Origin: an uncultured Alistipes sp.
Lineage (GTDB): Bacteria > Bacteroidota > Bacteroidia > Bacteroidales > Rikenellaceae
DNA length: 64,000 bases
Direction of reading: 5' to 3'
Assembly: GCA_947367255.1 (NCBI GenBank)
Contig: CANBCZ010000008.1
Coordinates: 1 to 64,000, forward strand
Shown here: positions 35,040-44,100 of the stretch, piece after piece
How positions within the stretch are numbered: position 1 is the first letter of the stretch
Layout of the letters: every line of letters starts with the position of its first letter
Notes under the pieces: generated by a model
The model's input: only the letters and a program-made list of their open reading frames with translations
What the model was told of the DNA's origin: nothing
Database searches by the model: none
Translations under genes and position numbers: made by a program

Positions 35040-35918
35040 TTAAAGGATGCTGACCGAATCGACCTCTACTTCAGTGTTTGTCTTGCGTATAAGTCCCTGA
35101 AGTACAGTGCCGCAGCCAACTTCGGTAAATGAAGTGATGCCGTCGGCAATCATTCTCTCTACGCACTGCGTCCAGCGTACGGGAGCGGTGAGCTGCTTGA
35201 TAAGATTTGCCTTGATCTGCTCGGGGTCGGTGTGCGGCTGAGCATCTACATTCTGATATATCGGACAGCGAGGGGTCGAGAATGTCGCCTCGAGGGTCGC
35301 CTGCTCAAGCTCTGCGCGGGCACTCTCCATCAGTGGCGAGTGGAACGCTCCGCCAACTGGAAGGAGCAGCGCACGGCGAATACCTGCTGCCTTGAGTGCC
35401 TCGCAAGCCGCCTTTACAGCCTCCTCTGTGCCGGAGATTACGGTCTGACCCGGCGCGTTGTAGTTTGCTGCGACAACTACACCCTCGGTCTTGTGGCAAA
35501 TATCCTCGATTGTGGCGATGTCGGTCGTAATTACGGCAGCCATAGCACCCTGCTCGGCAAGGCAAGCCTTGTGCATCGCTGCGGCACGCTTGGCTACGAG
35601 TGTCAGTCCCTGCTCAAATGAGAGGGCACCTGCGGCAACAAGTGCCGAGAACTCGCCCAACGAGTGACCGGCAACGGCATCGGGGGTGATGTTCATAACC
35701 TTTGCGAGGATTACAGAGTGGAGAAATACTGCGGGCTGTGTGACATTTGTCGCGCGCAACTGCTCGGCTGTGCCGTTAAACATGATGTCGGAGATTCTGA
35801 AGCCCAAAATCTCGTTTGCACGCTCGAACATCTCTGCCGCTACTGCGGAACTATCGTATAACTCTTTGCCCATACCGGGATACTGCGATCCCTGACCCGG
35901 AAAAATGTATGCCTTCAT
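35040..35918 (-). CDS. fabD: Malonyl-CoA:ACP transacylase FabD
   Basis: FabD transfers malonyl groups from CoA to acyl carrier protein to feed fatty-acid elongation. The 292-residue length is typical. The nucleophile S86 lies in GHSLGEFSAL, and the N-terminal FPGQGSQYPGMG forms the oxyanion region. The catalytic histidine is in GGAFHSPLM. Own promoter and own terminator: a single-gene unit here, separate from other fab genes. Confidence 0.96.
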   Translation of the reverse strand: MKAYIFPGQGSQYPGMGKELYDSSAVAAEMFERANEILGFRISDIMFNGTAEQLRATNVTQPAVFLHSVILAKVMNITPDAVAGHSLGEFSALVAAGALSFEQGLTLVAKRAAAMHKACLAEQGAMAAVITTDIATIEDICHKTEGVVVAANYNAPGQTVISGTEEAVKAACEALKAAGIRRALLLPVGGAFHSPLMESARAELEQATLEATFSTPRCPIYQNVDAQPHTDPEQIKANLIKQLTAPVRWTQCVERMIADGITSFTEVGCGTVLQGLIRKTNTEVEVDSVSIL

Positions 35919-35937
35919 AACTTCAATTTTACAGATG

Positions 35938-35968
35938 CAAAGTTAATCCTTTTTCGACTATAAACAAA
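35938..35968 (-). promoter_or_regulatory. Promoter of fabD
   Basis: The minus strand reads TTTG, exactly 19 bases, then TAACTTTG, a full consensus match. The start codon is 19 bases downstream. The -33 element sits within the T-tract of the preceding terminator. Confidence 0.8.
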
Positions 35969-35993
35969 AAATCCCGCAATCTGCGGGATTTTA
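35965..35993 (-). terminator. Terminator after the lipoprotein gene at 36006
   Basis: ATCCCGCA, a three-base loop and TGCGGGAT flanked by A and T tracts; the minus-strand T run follows the stem, 12 bases past the stop codon of the lipoprotein gene. Confidence 0.85.
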
Positions 35994-36005
35994 TCACTTA
36001 TCTCT

Positions 36006-36515
36006 CTACTCGGCTGTGCCCTCCTCGAGATATTTGGACTCGTACTCGGCGCGCTCCTCTGCACTACCTATTCTGCCGTGGAGAACCTTTGCCTCGAAGT
36101 CGTCGCTCTGAGGTGTCGGCAGAGTGCCGATAAGGGTGAAGTTGCCGTTCTTGCAACTCTCGACATAGAGCGTGCCGACAGCTGTGTCGGGTGCTGTGGA
36201 GAGCAGCTGCGGATCGGTGAGGGTAAGACTCTGCGCTGCGCTGTCAAACTCCCAATTTAGAGTGTTGTAGAGCAGCGGATAGGATATCTGACCGTTCGGA
36301 ACAACAAAGTAACAACGGCGACAAGTGCCGTCAGCGTAGAGAACCCAGTCGCAGTAGTCGCTGTACTTCTCTTTTAACGCTCCGTCGGTCTCAATGTTTA
36401 CAATCAAAACGCCCTCTAACGCAGCATCAATAAAATCCTCGGATGTAACATCACTGCTGTTACAAGATACCATCGCCATAAGGCTCATGGCCAAAATCAC
36501 CCACAACTTTTTCAT
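36006..36515 (-). CDS. Lipoprotein of the YxDGTC paralogous family, member 2
   Basis: The 169-residue lipoprotein has signal LMAMVSC. Its core DWVLYADGTCRRCYFV, followed by YNTLNWEFDSAAQSLTLTD, GNFTLIGTLPTP and the terminal ERAEYESKYLEE, lines up with the proteins at 22913-23566 and 36646-37281. It has own promoter and terminator. The function is unknown. A tandem neighbour of member 3 in the same orientation, it probably arose by local duplication. Confidence 0.72.
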   Translation of the reverse strand: MKKLWVILAMSLMAMVSCNSSDVTSEDFIDAALEGVLIVNIETDGALKEKYSDYCDWVLYADGTCRRCYFVVPNGQISYPLLYNTLNWEFDSAAQSLTLTDPQLLSTAPDTAVGTLYVESCKNGNFTLIGTLPTPQSDDFEAKVLHGRIGSAEERAEYESKYLEEGTAE

Positions 36516-36561
36516 AGTATAGGTATGCTCTCTAAATTAGTAAATTATCGTTTCCGTTACG

Positions 36562-36569
36562 CAAAGGTA
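36562..36569 (-). promoter_or_regulatory. -7 element before the lipoprotein gene at 36515
   Basis: The minus strand reads TACCTTTG. A TTTG lies 22 bases upstream, slightly further than the usual 19. Confidence 0.55.
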
Positions 36570-36600
36570 TAAAAAATATCTAAAAAAAGAACAAATAGTC

Positions 36601-36624
36601 AAAAAAATCCCGCCGAAGCGGGAT
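36601..36624 (-). terminator. Terminator after the lipoprotein gene at 36646
   Basis: ATCCCGC, a four-base loop, GCGGGAT and seven T residues on the minus strand, 22 bases past the stop. Confidence 0.88.
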
Positions 36625-36645
36625 CTTTATCGGGTGAGTCAAATA

Positions 36646-37281
36646 CTACTGTGCGCAGCAAGGGTAGTCCTCTTCGTTGTAGTATACCTCTTCAAACTCA
36701 GCTCTTGCCTCAGCACCCTGGATTTCGAATTTATACTTGTATGTATAATCCTTGATGCAGGTATTTGGGAGTTCTCCGTCAATCATTAAGATGCCATCCT
36801 TGTACGAAACAATCTTAATTGTAGTTTTTGGATCTTTGTTTCGCTTTGCTAAATCTTCTGCGGTGATAGTAATTGTAGACTCTGCCTTGTTGCAACTCCA
36901 CTGCCAAGTATCATACAATCCTCTTGGGTGATTTTCAATATCTTTCAAGCGTTCCTCGCAATTGCTATATAGACCGCTCGTATATCCTAATCGACAAGTG
37001 CCGTCGTTATAGAATGCCATATAGTTCAAACCAAAATCGTAGAATTTTGCACCTACAGTACCAAATACAGCTTCATCCCAAGCTTTGATACACTTATCAC
37101 CCTCCATAACCTCACAGCCACGAGGAACGCAAACACCCATTAGTAAGTCATTGATAAGCATATCCATAATATCTTCTGTTACACGACTCTCGTTATCCGC
37201 ATCGTTCGGAGTATTAGCCACGGAGTCGCACGATGTAGCGGCAAGCATAAACAATGCTGCAAATAAGAATAACTTTCTCAT
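36646..37281 (-). CDS. Lipoprotein of the YxDGTC paralogous family, member 3
   Basis: The product is 211 residues with lipoprotein signal MLAATSC. The shared family core appears as NYMAFYNDGTCRLGY, then YDTWQWSCNKAESTITITA, DGILMIDGELP and EARAEFEEVYYNEED. Compared with member 2 it has longer loops and a C-terminal CC pair. Two start codons two codons apart are possible (37287 or 37281); the second opens the usual MRKL signal. It lies 73 bases downstream of the C10 peptidase gene and has its own -7 element. Confidence 0.72.
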   Translation of the reverse strand: MRKLFLFAALFMLAATSCDSVANTPNDADNESRVTEDIMDMLINDLLMGVCVPRGCEVMEGDKCIKAWDEAVFGTVGAKFYDFGLNYMAFYNDGTCRLGYTSGLYSNCEERLKDIENHPRGLYDTWQWSCNKAESTITITAEDLAKRNKDPKTTIKIVSYKDGILMIDGELPNTCIKDYTYKYKFEIQGAEARAEFEEVYYNEEDYPCCAQ

Positions 37282-37342
37282 AACCATAACGTTTTAATAA
37301 TTAGACACCCTTCACAAGGGTAATAAAAATATTTTGATTTTG

Positions 37343-37350
37343 CAAATTTA
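37343..37350 (-). promoter_or_regulatory. -7 element before the lipoprotein gene at 37281
   Basis: The minus strand reads TAAATTTG. A small hairpin ACCCTT/AAGGGT lies between it and the start codon (37307-37321). Confidence 0.5.
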
Positions 37351-37354
37351 TACA

Positions 37355-38668
37355 TTAATAACTGTACATTTTTAATGTTAAGTCATACTTATAATCATCT
37401 CCTGAACCAGAATCTGGGACATCTCCAATACCTGGCTCGATGTAATTATTAACAATACGACAATCGAAAATATCTCCAATATAATATCCGTCACAATGAC
37501 CACCCCAACCGAAATTGCAATGTATTCTGTCGAAGTATTCATTGGTTATGGTGTATTCAGGGGTTACAGAGTCAACCGGACCTTCTACTTCTGACGCAGT
37601 AGTAGTACGAATTAGATAATCTTTCCATCCGTCAACAATCCAGGCGTGACCTTTATTTGAGGTGGTTCTGCCTGTCATAATTACAGGTTTATTATTCTGA
37701 ACTATTTCTTTAATATCTTCACAACTGTATTCGTCATAGGTGCAATCAAAACCGACCATTCGTAGGTAATTTAACATTATTGTTGTACTTGAACCGGCAT
37801 AACCGCTTGAATAATTTATGCCAATTGAGCATCCAATATTGTAAATAAATTTTGCCACTTCTCTTTTTGAAAAAATTGTAGGATCCAATACACTAATCCC
37901 ACCGCCGATTATAGTGCCACCTCCGATATGACCACCATCGATTATTTCACCAATTTGTTTTGCTTTGTATTCGCAATCTTCAAGTAAACTCCATGATACG
38001 GTGTATCCATTGATCACATCAGGACATCTGTGATAATATAAGAATTGACCAATTGCAATAGCGCCGCAACCCGCAGAAACAGAACTTCCATCTGCTTTTA
38101 CACAAAGGTCATTATATGGACTGCCTTGGCTCCACTTTGTCTTTAACATCGGAGGAACATTGACGTTGTAAATTGTGTCTACAACTGTGTGGCCAGGAGC
38201 GGGAAGAAGACCAACGGAGTTTGCGCTTGCAACACTTATAGCATAATCCTCAATCATTGATGCCATATATGCAGAGATATCCTCCATATCATCGTTTGCA
38301 AAGTCCTCGGCTGTCAGTACGTCAGTATCCAAGACAGCGATAACTGGTTTCAACCGCGTATCTGCAGCAACAACAGCAGAGCCTTGACCCTCACCAAACT
38401 CCACGATATAGAGCAAATTATTGTCAAGAGCATTTCCCGAGCGAGTAACTGCACCAACCAACGGCTTGATAGACTTAACCTCGCGCTGAGTTCCCTCTGC
38501 GCGAGTTCCCTCATCGATGAATTTTAGCTCACTATAGAGATTTTTCAGAGCTTGCTCCTTTGAAATCTTTGTTGTAGCGTTCTGCTTCATACTAACTACA
38601 ACCTCGTCGTGATTAGTTGCACACGACACCAGCATTACTGCTGTGAAAATAGCTAAAAGTTTTTTCAT
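37355..38668 (-). CDS. C10 family cysteine peptidase (streptopain-like) lipoprotein
   Basis: The 437-residue protein has a lipoprotein signal (AVMLVSC). The propeptide is residues about 20-165, of the Spi type with GSAVVAADTRLKPVIAVLD. The mature enzyme follows, with the catalytic cysteine C201 in SAGCGAIAIGQ and histidine H341 in NKGHAWIVDGW, as in SpeB. It is probably secreted to the surface and activated by propeptide removal. The DUF3244-like protein gene lies 42 bases upstream on the same strand, as in many Bacteroides C10 clusters, and the TPR/helix-turn-helix regulator lies beyond it. Confidence 0.92.
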   Translation of the reverse strand: MKKLLAIFTAVMLVSCATNHDEVVVSMKQNATTKISKEQALKNLYSELKFIDEGTRAEGTQREVKSIKPLVGAVTRSGNALDNNLLYIVEFGEGQGSAVVAADTRLKPVIAVLDTDVLTAEDFANDDMEDISAYMASMIEDYAISVASANSVGLLPAPGHTVVDTIYNVNVPPMLKTKWSQGSPYNDLCVKADGSSVSAGCGAIAIGQFLYYHRCPDVINGYTVSWSLLEDCEYKAKQIGEIIDGGHIGGGTIIGGGISVLDPTIFSKREVAKFIYNIGCSIGINYSSGYAGSSTTIMLNYLRMVGFDCTYDEYSCEDIKEIVQNNKPVIMTGRTTSNKGHAWIVDGWKDYLIRTTTASEVEGPVDSVTPEYTITNEYFDRIHCNFGWGGHCDGYYIGDIFDCRIVNNYIEPGIGDVPDSGSGDDYKYDLTLKMYSY

Positions 38669-38710
38669 AGTAGTTAATTTTTTAAGGTTAATATATATAA
38701 ATATAGGTAT

Positions 38711-39136
38711 CTACAGCGCAAACTCTCCGTAGTATGTGCCGGATGTTTGGGTTTCGATAGTGATGGTGTAGCAACCCGCGATAGGCTCGATGTCGATAAT
38801 CGCAACCCCGTCACTACTCTCTGCGTTGCAATACCATAAGCTGCCCAAAGAGGTATTGACAACGGTTACAAAGACAGTGCCCATATCATGAGCAAAGAAT
38901 AGTTGAATTGTGTCGTTTGCGCACCAACCGCTAATAGCAGAGAGTGAACGAGGTCTATTTCCTACTTGACCCGGCTCAGGGTCAAGTTTCTCAAACGGAA
39001 TTGGTGGCGGTGTTGGAGTAGGCGTAGGCGTAGGTGGTGGAGTCTGTGGTGGATCCTGAGGAATCTCATCATCAGCAAACACATTTGGTGTAGCCAGAAG
39101 ACTTGCCAAAAGGAGAAGGGTAAAAATCTTTTTCAT
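38711..39136 (-). CDS. Exported DUF3244-like protein with proline-rich linker
   Basis: The 141-residue protein has a signal peptide (MKKIFTLLLLASLLATPNVFAD), then a Pro/Thr-rich linker (PPQTPPPTPTPTPTPPP, residues 29-45). An Ig-like sheet follows, with LSAISGWCANDTIQLFF and GTVFVTVVNTSLGSLWYC, ending GCYTITIETQTSGTYYGEFAL. This resembles the DUF3244 proteins often found beside C10 peptidases. Whether it inhibits, targets or is cut by the peptidase is unknown. It is the first gene of a two-gene unit with the peptidase. Confidence 0.72.
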   Translation of the reverse strand: MKKIFTLLLLASLLATPNVFADDEIPQDPPQTPPPTPTPTPTPPPIPFEKLDPEPGQVGNRPRSLSAISGWCANDTIQLFFAHDMGTVFVTVVNTSLGSLWYCNAESSDGVAIIDIEPIAGCYTITIETQTSGTYYGEFAL

Positions 39137-39166
39137 AGGTCTAAATTTAGTAGTCTTATTCTAAAA

Positions 39167-39174
39167 CAAAATTA
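39167..39174 (-). promoter_or_regulatory. -7 element before the DUF3244-like gene
   Basis: The minus strand reads TAATTTTG, 30 bases before the start. The gap from here to 39345 shows nothing else that I can support. Confidence 0.55.
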
Positions 39175-39345
39175 CAACCTATAATACAAAAATAAGAAAA
39201 AAGGTTCAATAAAACGATTACACAGTGCTCTTGTAAATGTTTGGTAATCAGAGTATTAGCTGTTGAATAAAATGCGATTTGATTACAGAACGCTTAACTC
39301 ATTGATTATTAGATAGTTGTATGTAATATATTGATTTGCAGTGTT

Positions 39346-40989
39346 TTATGCAAATAGAGATATGAATAGCTCTTTGTGTGTGGTATTGGCTTTTGTTATT
39401 TTAGATTTGAGTCGAGATTTGCGCGTGGCGACCGTTCCTATCTCGCAATTTAGGAATACGGCTATTGCCTGATTTGAAAAGCCTGCAAAGATGTAGCACA
39501 GCATTCGTAATTCGTCTTCGCGTAATTGGGGCATTTCGTTTCGCACCTTTGTGATAGCATTATTGTAACAAATATTCACTATATCCTCGATATTTGCAAG
39601 AACCTTTGCATCGGATCTAAATGAAGATATGAGATTGTTTATCTTGTTATAGATAACAATCTGCTTCTTCGCATCTGTTGGTTGCTCGTAGTACAAATTG
39701 CATATTTCATCAAATATGTCAAAATGCCCCTTTGCTGAAGCTTGTAGCTTTGCTGCAATTTCTTTATTTTGACTCTCTATAGATTTTCTGATATCAGCAA
39801 TGACAGCTATGTTATTTTCTATTTGGCGTCTCTGCTGCAGAGCCTTTTTACGGCTATATATAGCTGCCGCAACTACGCAGACGGCAATTGCAGTCAATAA
39901 TATTATATATATTCTTTTTTGTTGTTCTGATCTGTTCTTTGCATTGATAGCTTTTTGCTCAAAATATTTTCCTACAGAGTGATTTAATGGACCGCCTGCA
40001 TTCTTGGCTGCAATATTAAACTGAATCTCTAAACTCTTATTATAGATGTCATATCCTTTGTTGATTTGGTTGTTTAATATTGCAATTTTTGATGTGTATA
40101 GATACATTGCAGATGAATCCAAATCATCTTTTGCATATTTCCAACCTTTATCAAGCAAATTCTTTGATTTGCAAAGCTCGCCTTTATGTGCAAAAACGGT
40201 TGCGGCAGCTCCGCATATATTGGAATAATTATATAATGAGGTTCCGAACTTATTCTCTCCCTCTTGTATTAGTTTAAGGGCATTATTCGTGTCGGATATA
40301 TTTTCATATATAATAATAAGTGTACGATATGACCACAAAATAATTTGCTTGTGGTTGATACTCTCTGCCAAATTTATTGCATCGTTTAGGTACGATATAC
40401 TTTGTTTGTGGCGATTGAGTTTCTCGCAAGTCGCTCCCTTCCAGTACAACTGAAAAGCCATATGTTGTTTAAGTCCCGCAGCTTTGTAGTATTGGTACGA
40501 TTGTTCGGCGTATTTGTAAGCCTTTTCGTAGTGAAAATGTTTGTTGTACATTACTCCCAAATTTGAGTACAGCAACCCCTTGAGGTAGTTATTATCGACG
40601 GCGTCGGTATATTGGGCGGCGTCGAGGAACGAGAGGGTAGCGGGGAGTATATCGCCGGCGTTCTCCTGTGTGCGACCGAGGTAGTAGTAGGCGGTCATAC
40701 GCTGTTCGGGGGTGCCATAGAGGTCGTAGAAGTCTGCCGAGTAGCGGATAAGCGAGTCGGAGGCGATATCGATATAGTTTTTGTCTAATGCGGCGGAGTA
40801 GAGCACGCCATAGCGGGCGCGCACAGGCGGAAGAAGCACTGCGTAGCGGCGAATGGAGCGCATAGTGGTAAGTGCCGAGTCGGGGCACTCGCCGATTTGT
40901 CTTTCGGCGGTATCGAGAATCTCCGAGATGTGAAACAGCTGGCAGCTGCACATCAGGCACGAGAGTAGTATAAGCAGTCCCCTAACCAT
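39346..40989 (-). CDS. Membrane TPR protein with C-terminal helix-turn-helix, putative regulator
   Basis: The 547-residue protein has a lipoprotein-like signal (LILLSCLMCSC). TPR helices fill residues about 20-340, then a transmembrane helix near 355-377 (IYIILLTAIAVCVVAAAIY), a coiled-coil stretch with RRQIENNIAVIADIRKSIES, and a LuxR-like helix-turn-helix at the end (LREDELRMLCYIFAGFSNQ then IGTVATRKSRLKSKI). Bacteroidota encode many such transmembrane TPR/HTH proteins that probably link outside signals to transcription. The C10 cluster next to it is a plausible target, which is inferred from position only. Base composition is lower in G+C over the 5' two thirds of the gene than its neighbours. 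Confidence 0.78.
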   Translation of the reverse strand: MVRGLLILLSCLMCSCQLFHISEILDTAERQIGECPDSALTTMRSIRRYAVLLPPVRARYGVLYSAALDKNYIDIASDSLIRYSADFYDLYGTPEQRMTAYYYLGRTQENAGDILPATLSFLDAAQYTDAVDNNYLKGLLYSNLGVMYNKHFHYEKAYKYAEQSYQYYKAAGLKQHMAFQLYWKGATCEKLNRHKQSISYLNDAINLAESINHKQIILWSYRTLIIIYENISDTNNALKLIQEGENKFGTSLYNYSNICGAAATVFAHKGELCKSKNLLDKGWKYAKDDLDSSAMYLYTSKIAILNNQINKGYDIYNKSLEIQFNIAAKNAGGPLNHSVGKYFEQKAINAKNRSEQQKRIYIILLTAIAVCVVAAAIYSRKKALQQRRQIENNIAVIADIRKSIESQNKEIAAKLQASAKGHFDIFDEICNLYYEQPTDAKKQIVIYNKINNLISSFRSDAKVLANIEDIVNICYNNAITKVRNEMPQLREDELRMLCYIFAGFSNQAIAVFLNCEIGTVATRKSRLKSKITKANTTHKELFISLFA

Positions 40990-41129
40990 AACTGACCAAT
41001 TATTCTGTAAAGGTAGTAAAAAAATAGTGAAAGGCGAACGAAAAGGTAATTTTATTGATGATTGTAGGAAGATAGGGTGCTGAGTTGTATTATATTAATA
41101 GGAAATAATAAACAACATTACGATACGAT

Positions 41130-44100
41130 ATGAAACGATTTAGTTTTATTGCGTTGCTTTGTTCGATTTTTGCACTCTCTTGTGAGCAGTCGAATATCGA
41201 CAATGGTGGCGATGTAGCAAAACAGATTACCTCTGTGGAGGCGACAATAGAGGGTGGCTCGCGTGTCTCGGCAACTCTGGGCAGCAACGAGCAGATGCAG
41301 CTTAAGTGGAGCAGTGGCGACAAGCTCTGCGTGACCGACCTTGCAGCAAAGACTACATTTTCATTGCGCGTGGGTTCCGGCACGACAAAGGGTACATTTG
41401 TCGGTACATTCGGCACAAAGAGCAGTGCTGTATATGCGGCATATCCGACATCGGCAATAAAGATTGACGGCAGCAGGGCGAAGATGACTATTCCGACCGA
41501 GCAGAGCTACTCGACAACAAAGGGTCAGAACATTGAGGATAAGCTTCAGCTCTTTGGCACAATCGGCGAGGACGGCTCTGTGGTTATGTATCCCGTTGCG
41601 GCGATTGTGAATTTCGACATTATGATAGCTGACGACTGCAAGGTATATTCAGTGACTATGAGTGCCGAGAAGCTGGGCCTTGCAGGCGAGGGTGTCGTTA
41701 TCCTTGACTCTGCAACGCTGAGCAGCGCAAAGAGCAACAGCGTGACGCTGACCTACTCGCAGCCTGAGGCGTCTCCTTCGAAGGGCGGCTGGGCAGTTGT
41801 TGCACCGGTAGATTTCAAATCTTCGACCGATAATATCACCTACAGCGTGGTGACAAACAAGGGTACCTACACCTTCTGCCATACACCTAACCACAAGTTG
41901 GAGGCGGGCGAGGTCTACACTATTCAGCTCTCGATAGATAAATTTACACAGGTAGCCGACAAGAATAACCTCAAGCAGGGAGAGTTCCACTACAGCGGAG
42001 GTATGCCTATCCAGCAGCCGGAGCCAGATCCGGATCCGGAGGTCGATGCAAATCTCAATGTGCGCCTTGTTCGTGCAACAGACTCGACACTTTCCATTGG
42101 TTGGACCATTACGGCGGCAAATATCCCGTATGTGTCGGATATTGTTCCAAATCTCTCGGCAGACTACTCTGTAGATATTGAAAAGGAGTACAAGGTAGCA
42201 CTCTATCGCGATGCCGCTTGTACAGATCTTGTATACAGCGTCTCTAAGGTTCAGTATAACACCTATGACAACTCTGCGCTGTTCAAGAATCCGAATGTGC
42301 CGCCACGATTTATCTTTGCCGGTCTGGAGCCGTCTACAAAGTACTTCGTAAAGGTATTCAACATCACCGACGGAACATCTAACGCAACACCGGTACAGAT
42401 GACCACAGCGGCTATGTTGGCACATAAGTCGAGCGTTGTTACCGAAAACGCGACATTTGGCGATTTGATTCTGTACGAGAACTTCTCGAAGCTTGTCTAT
42501 GCCGGCGACTTGACTGCCCGTGCAGCAGGTGTGTCGCGTACAGACAGAAATAAATTGCAGTCATTCGACGGGGCTGCACTTGTCGGAGAGATTATTCCAA
42601 GCAACAGTGGATACTACACCATAGATGCCGGTGCCGAGATGGGATTGTTCAATACTATGGCGGGGTTGATTGATGATGTATGCCTGGACGATTGGGGCTG
42701 GATTGGCGGTAAAGAGGATGCCAACGGAGGCTCTGTGTGCGCTCGTCCCGGTTATATAAAGATCGGTACTTCAGGTAACCGTGCATTTGTCTGCACCCCT
42801 CTCCTTAAGGCAATACCTGCCGATAAGCTGGCAACTTTGCGTGTAGTATTCAATGCTGCGCCTAATGGTCCGCACTCAAACGAATTGGCAAATGTGTCGG
42901 AGAAGTTCGTGGCTGTTCAGGCTCTGTCGGGAGCAAATATCTCGGCTGATAACAACCTTGTGACCTACAAAGAGGTTGTCGATAGGGTTGAGTTTACCCT
43001 TGAGGGCGATAGAATTTCGGATTGGCGCGAGTATACCGTAACCCTTAAGGATGTCCCTTATGGCAGCTCTGTAGCAATTGGTGGTGCATTGGAGGGTACC
43101 AAGTCAAATCGTATGGAGATTGACGATATCCGTATCTATATCGAGGATTTGGTGGATGCTCCGGAGGCTGTTGTGGCAAAGGGTACTATCACATATACAG
43201 ATGGCACTCCGGCTGTCGGCGTGAGCGTCTCTGACGGCTTTACTGTGGTTCAGACTAACGAGAATGGAGAGTATATCCTCACTCCGCATCCTGATACTTG
43301 GTATATCTACTACACTATCCCTGCAGATTGTCAGGTGCCAATAAACAGCTATGGTCAGCCGGCATTCTTTACCAAGTACACTCCTACACGAAAGCAGTAT
43401 GACTTTAAGCTCACTAAGCTTGCGGGTGGTAAGGAGACTCAGTTCTCGCTCTTCTGCCTTGCCGATCCGCAGTGTAAGGATGCAACACACCGTAACCGAT
43501 TCAATAACGAGTCTATTCCGGATATCAAGGCTCACTCAGCGGCAAAGAAGATCCCTTGCTATGGTATCACTCTGGGCGATGTTGCCTACTCTGAGGGTAA
43601 CCGTAATAGTTCGGGTCAGATGACCTACCTGCGTGATCATATGTCACAGAAAAATGCGGGTATTCCTATCTTCCAGACTATGGGTAACCACGACTACACA
43701 TTCTTCAACGAGACAAATCCTATTGCTCCGGACGAGACCTCTTCGACCTACAATATCAAAATTCAGCGAACATTTGAGACTGTCTTTGGTCCTATCAACT
43801 ACTCGTTCGATCGTGGCGATGTTCATATCGTGGGTATGCGAGATATTATCTTTAATACCGACTATGATGCAAGCTACTACTCTGTAGGTTTCCTTGATGA
43901 GCAGTATCAGTGGCTTAAGCAGGATCTTGCCCTTGTTCCGAAGGATAAGATTGTTATCCTCTGCGTTCATATTCCGATTGCCAATTCGTCAAAGAGAAAT
44001 GTCCAGAAGGTAATTCAGCTGCTCCAGCAGTTCAAGGAGGCTCATATTATGTCGGGTCACACCCACTATCAGCGCAATGAGCCGACCCTCTCCGGTGGTG

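Noticed and set aside
38926..39075. Short Pro-Thr repeat as a tandem DNA repeat
   Set aside because: It is the coding sequence of the proline-rich linker in the DUF3244-like protein, with varied codons.
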